Shown here in pieces: positions 58,701 through 64,000 of a stretch of DNA of 64,000 nucleotides. Within the stretch, counting starts at the first letter, position 1, and the number at the start of each line of letters is the position of its first letter. Source of the DNA: Acanthochromis polyacanthus (lineage: Eukaryota; Chordata; Actinopteri; Pomacentridae); NCBI RefSeq assembly GCF_021347895.1, contig NC_067123.1:37745571-37809570 (forward strand), in the 5' to 3' direction. The notes beneath the pieces are model-generated. The model ran no database searches. It was not told the DNA's origin and saw only the letters and a list, made by a program, of their open reading frames with translations. Made by a program: the position numbers and the translations under genes.

Positions 58701-61218
58701 GGGGTGGGTTGTGGAGATGGTAAATGGTGGCGGTGATCAGAAGGGGAAGGTGGGAAGAGGGAAAGCAGCGAGGAGGAGGAAGGAGGGGGGTCCGGCCTGT
58801 TGAGGTGCGTTCCACTGCCCTCCAGAGGGAACACGGGGGTTTGAAATCAATGTGCTGTTAAGTGCAGCTTAGCCGTGGGATACTCTCTCCGACATTATCC
58901 ATGCACCAGTGGGTCAGGGCCCTGCCTGCGTGCTGCACACGCCGTCTGAGGGCACCGGCGTGAGGCCCTCCAGTTCCTTTCACCTCCATGCTCTCTGCCA
59001 ACACTCAACGCCCTTCTCCAAACAGTTGTGGCCCTGCTAACTTGAGACTCATCTCACACCAGGGTCTCACTCTGACAGACCTGTGAGCATTACACCCTCA
59101 CTGTAGTCCATCCACCCACCCCCCTGCATCCGCTCCTGACCAACCAAAGGAGGCAGTGAACTAAATAAAGCATTGTGTTGTGTACATAAACACCTGGGGC
59201 GAGCTAAAAGAAGAGCCTTTGTCAGCATCATCAGACTGTCTATGCCGATGACCTCCACTTTGGGACACATAGAGCATATGCTCATCATACATGAAACAGA
59301 AAAGCACATGACATGCATCAGTGCCAGAAAGTTTCTGTATACATTGTTGTGTTAGGCTAGATGATGGGGCAATACAATGCAGTTCAGTATGGTGTCACCT
59401 TGGTGTGCATCATTTTAGACACAGTTCTAACAACTGGATCTGATTCACGTCACTAATGTCATTAGCCTCTAGATACTTAAGCCAAAACTTGTTGTAAAAT
59501 AAAATGATTAATTAAATCATGAGAGAATGCATCATAAAACAAAACAAGAGCAGCCACATGAGACTCAAACAGTCCCTGAGGAACAGTTCCACCGTAATTC
59601 TAACTGGCTTGGCTATCATTTAACAGAGATGACATTTATCAACACATCAAATAAGGAAATACAGTGTGAAAGGGAAACATAATTGCTACTGTCTCAGTTG
59701 TGTCTGACTGATACTTGTTAAAAGGGCCGTACAATTTTTTTTTTGACCCAGACACATGTCTGCCTGTGGCTGCATTTAGTCAGTGAGAGCAGTAGTAGTG
59801 TGTGACTGAAGGTGAGGAAACAGCCTCAGGCCTTCATCTGCGTTTAGATGTCAGCCCTCCTTGGGTACAATATCTCCCTAGCCTTTTTGGCCTTTCTTAC
59901 ATGAACTCTCAACATGGTTACCAAAGGACGGCCTGAGGGAAGGGCACAGACGTCTGACTGCTCACTCATAAACAAGAAAGAGAGAACTTTACAGATGTAT
60001 TCTCCAAACCTCTGGCTGGTCCTCCCAGGCCTCGTATTACTGACACAACAACAAAACTCAGTCAGTTACTAAGATTGTAGCGATTAATGTTTACAACAGT
60101 GGAGCACAGAAGTCAATTCTTCAGGTCTCATCCCAATGCGCATATCTCCTTTAAGTTAACATGGACTGAATTTGTGGAAGCATGCTGTAGAGGTGTCTAT
60201 TGATTGCTGTGCTTCTTGCATGAATGGTTGAGAAAGACACAACCTATCGACTTGTTGCTTGGGTTTTTGGAAGCTCCAAAGGATCACCTGCTATTAAGTA
60301 GTGAGATTATAAATACAAGATACATGTCACTATTAAAGCATGTGTAGTTCAAGCTGCCACTGTGCACGTTACTTCATAAACTGGAGGTTTTATTCCAGAG
60401 GCAGAGATTACATGCATTGCTCAATAATGCCAGCATGCCTTTAGCAAGAGATTTAAACAGGGTGATGTACTTGTTGGTGGCAGTATTCCTGAGTAGTGTA
60501 CACTTCTATACTGATGTCTTAGGCATTTAGATCTGAATAGTACCATTAGGAAGGCCTCTGACCAGTCCCAGAATCATTATGCTGCATGACATTATAAAAT
60601 AGACGGATATAAAATACAGCAGGAGGAACAAGGAGTCCTCCAGTGATATCTTCCATACATTACTTTTATTTGTTTCCAGACATCACTCATTATTGTTAAA
60701 CACGTTAACTTTGTTAAATTAAGTTAGCAAACCAAGATAAACTATGGAAGACATGAAATAAGAGTTAAGCTTCTTGTTGTGGATTCTGAGCTCAACCCAA
60801 AGCGCAAACACGGGACTCAAGGTTATTTTAGAGATTCTGACTGAAAGAGATACAGCGGTTTTCACAGCTGCTACTTCCACGAAGTTACAGACATAGTTTT
60901 TCTCTTTGTCAGCATATCACTTACTGTCACATCTCTACTGCGATCCGTTCTGTGGTTGGCGCAGTCGTTCGTCTTAAGCTCGACAACTATTCTCCACATC
61001 ACCGCGGCGGGTGAACAGAGGTCAAGACAACATTAAAAGGAGAAGAAAAAACATCATCAGATGCTCAGAAATACAATTTGCTGACACGCACAAGTGCAAA
61101 CATTTTTATTCTCCAGGCCCAAACCGCCCCCACCCCCAAGAGCCTTTTTCTTACAGCTTTCCAGAGAGGCCAGGGCAATCAAGCACTCTACCTTGTTAGG
61201 ATGTGTTAATTGGAGTTA

Positions 61219-61250
61219 GTCAGACTCCTCACTTTGTCAAGGAGTCTGAC
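61219..61250. repeat. Small perfect inverted repeat
   Basis: 'gtcagactcct', a 10-base loop, then 'aggagtctgac'. It is flanked by 'gtgttaattgg' and 'gaattaattag'. It lies between eomes and slc4a7 with no coding sequence nearby. Confidence 0.8.
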
Positions 61251-62400
61251 AACAGAATTAATTAGAATCCGAGTATGTAAATCAATTCAAATTGGGGTCC
61301 TTCTGGGGGAGGAGATGAAGTATTTTCACTGAAGAAAAACAGGTGCTGAGAACACGAGCCAAGAATTCTCTGTGTGAATATTATGACTTCTCTTTTCATG
61401 GATTTTATCTTCACTAATCCACTTTTGGAGAGGCCATAGATGCACAGTATAAATAGAGGTGTTGAGCCGATCGTTGCCCTTCGATGGGTGTTTGATGGAC
61501 CATTTTCCAGTTAGCCTCTTTTCATATTTTCTAAGTATACATGCAGTTGCGTTACTTAGGTAAATGGAAAAATGTGTGAAAACACCATGGCAACAACAGA
61601 AGGAATAGTAGGACTTAGCTGCTTTGTGTGCTTTTCACCTAATTGGGTCTATGTTGGGAATCATGTCATGTAAGACTAGCAAATCTCATATTTAAATAGT
61701 GCTTTGCTCACTTGAATTGTGAGCCGTGGTGTTATGGGGTAACACTTTTTGTATTTGCATGCGTGAAAAGGATTGCTCAGCACTCATGTATTTGACACCG
61801 GTGCTGAGGAGTTCGGCTTTTGAATTACAGGAGCAAAGGATGCGAAAATGCTTTCATGCTGTGGCCTTAAAGCAACTCTGAATCCATTTTCTGTTGTCAT
61901 ATACCAAGTCTATTTACATTTATGACAACTGATGCTCACTATTTGCTTATAAATCTTTTAGAAAAATTACACTAAATGTGGTTTATTGGATTTGTAGATG
62001 AAAGTAAAGTTTAATTAATTGTCTCACAATAAATTCAAGAGAAAAACTGATTAATAATATCCTAAATTAATTCATACAAATACAAATTAAGGTAAAATTA
62101 TTTCTTATTGCCTGTAGGCCAATGCTTGAAAGCAGCCGCTCAATGTGCTTTATTTTGTCGACTAGAATTTATGGCCTCCATAACAAGCCATGAAACACAG
62201 AAGAGTTTATTTACACACTCAGTTTATCAGAAATATGCACTGTGTGATTTTAAAAATTTCAGGTAAAAGCATCAAATACAAGCATTTCAGCTCCTGCAGC
62301 AGCAGTTGCAGGATTAAAATGTGATTTGTAAACCACCACTGGCCTGTCTTACGGCCAGAATTTAGAAATAAAACATACTGACAAAGACATTTGGACAATG

Positions 62401-62803
62401 CTTTAAGAAAAGCGGTTTTATTCTCCATTTAATAACACCTCCATGAAGACAATTTGTACAAGATACATCACATTCTAAAGTGCACGAATACTGTACAACG
62501 TAAATGACTTAAATACGCAGGGAAGGATCAGAAAAAAAAAAAATCACATTTGTTTAAAAAAATTTGTAAAAATAAATGAATTAAATGGGACATGCTTTTT
62601 TTTATTTTTCAAAAAACAACAACCACTATGCATGTTTCTGCTCAGGTATGTGAGAGGGGATGGCCTGGGAAAATAACCTTGTGCAGCTTGCTTGGGGGGG
62701 AACACTAAGCTTTGGCACCTTTAGAGAAAAGAGAAAAAAGACATTAACAAGGAATGGAGAGCACTCAGTAATAAACAAAAATTTAGCTTAAATAAATACA
62801 GTC
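62401..62803 (-). other. eomes: eomes 3' UTR with AATAAA signal
   Basis: Non-coding sequence after the eomes stop. Minus-strand AATAAA (plus-strand tttatt) at 62417-62422 is a plausible poly(A) signal, about 385 bp past the stop. Other AT-rich hexamers nearby are possible. Confidence 0.5.

Positions 62804-64000
<1,197 letters not shown>

Larger units (their letters stand above)
54381..62400. other. slc4a7-eomes intergenic region (8 kb)
   Basis: No coding exon was recognised. 54560-55720 holds degenerate 'gaatgttct'-type repeats. 58400-59150 is GC-rich, and 58478-58834 has a Pro/Ser-rich minus-strand frame that looks like a composition artefact. 61219-61250 holds a small perfect hairpin next to homeodomain-like TTAATT words. 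The region separates the 3' end of eomes from the slc4a7 promoter and may contain regulatory elements. Confidence 0.5.

Noticed and set aside
58478..58834. A 118-aa Pro/Ser-rich minus-strand frame
   Set aside because: It lies in a C/T-rich low-complexity patch, with overlapping frames of similar length. It has no recognisable domain and no splice or promoter support.
61446..61456. TATA-like 'gtataaataga' on the plus strand between eomes and slc4a7
   Set aside because: No exon, start codon context or splice donor follows. A chance match in AT-rich DNA is likely.

Overview
The window is nuclear DNA from a ray-finned (teleost-type) fish. It has vertebrate split genes with short exons and GT-AG introns, long (CA)n microsatellites, and many Tc1/mariner-type relics of the kind common in fish. 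No bacterial, CRISPR, viral or organellar features were seen, and nothing looks like a new multi-gene system. The main value lies in one complete, well-resolved gene and in some unusual transposon rearrangements.

Layout. (1) 2243-5654, plus strand: the last four coding exons of herpud2, a UPR/ERAD membrane protein. Its 5' exons lie left of the window. (2) 54162 down to 11160, minus strand: a complete slc4a7 gene, the electroneutral Na+/HCO3- cotransporter NBCn1. I resolved 26 coding exons plus an alternative first exon. Every junction is GT-AG and phase-consistent. The full form is 3801 bp including the stop (1266 aa). Skipping two in-frame cassettes gives 1095 aa. Two first exons (MDEP at 54.1 kb, MDEQ at 49.2 kb) join exon 2 in the same phase. 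The product ends in ETFL, a class I PDZ ligand. (3) 64000 down to 62804, minus strand: the 3' part of eomes (Eomesodermin/Tbr2), covering the end of the T-box and the whole C-terminal domain. Its 5' half lies right of the window.

herpud2 and slc4a7 converge tail to tail across about 6.5-11 kb. slc4a7 and eomes are in tandem on the minus strand, separated by about 8 kb without coding exons that may hold eomes or slc4a7 regulatory DNA. SLC4A7 next to EOMES is the arrangement known from human 3p24. HERPUD2 is on another human chromosome (7p14), so its position here reflects a lineage rearrangement.

The slc4a7 introns and the flanks carry transposon debris: a near-perfect 355-bp inverted-repeat foldback made from a Tc1/mariner 5' end, a frame-broken Tc1 copy with an inverted templated insertion, two further Tc1 relics next to a duplicated 0.3-kb segment, a 1.1-kb non-autonomous element with terminal inverted repeats, a short TA-flanked MITE, and a 3.5-kb block of degenerate internal repeats.
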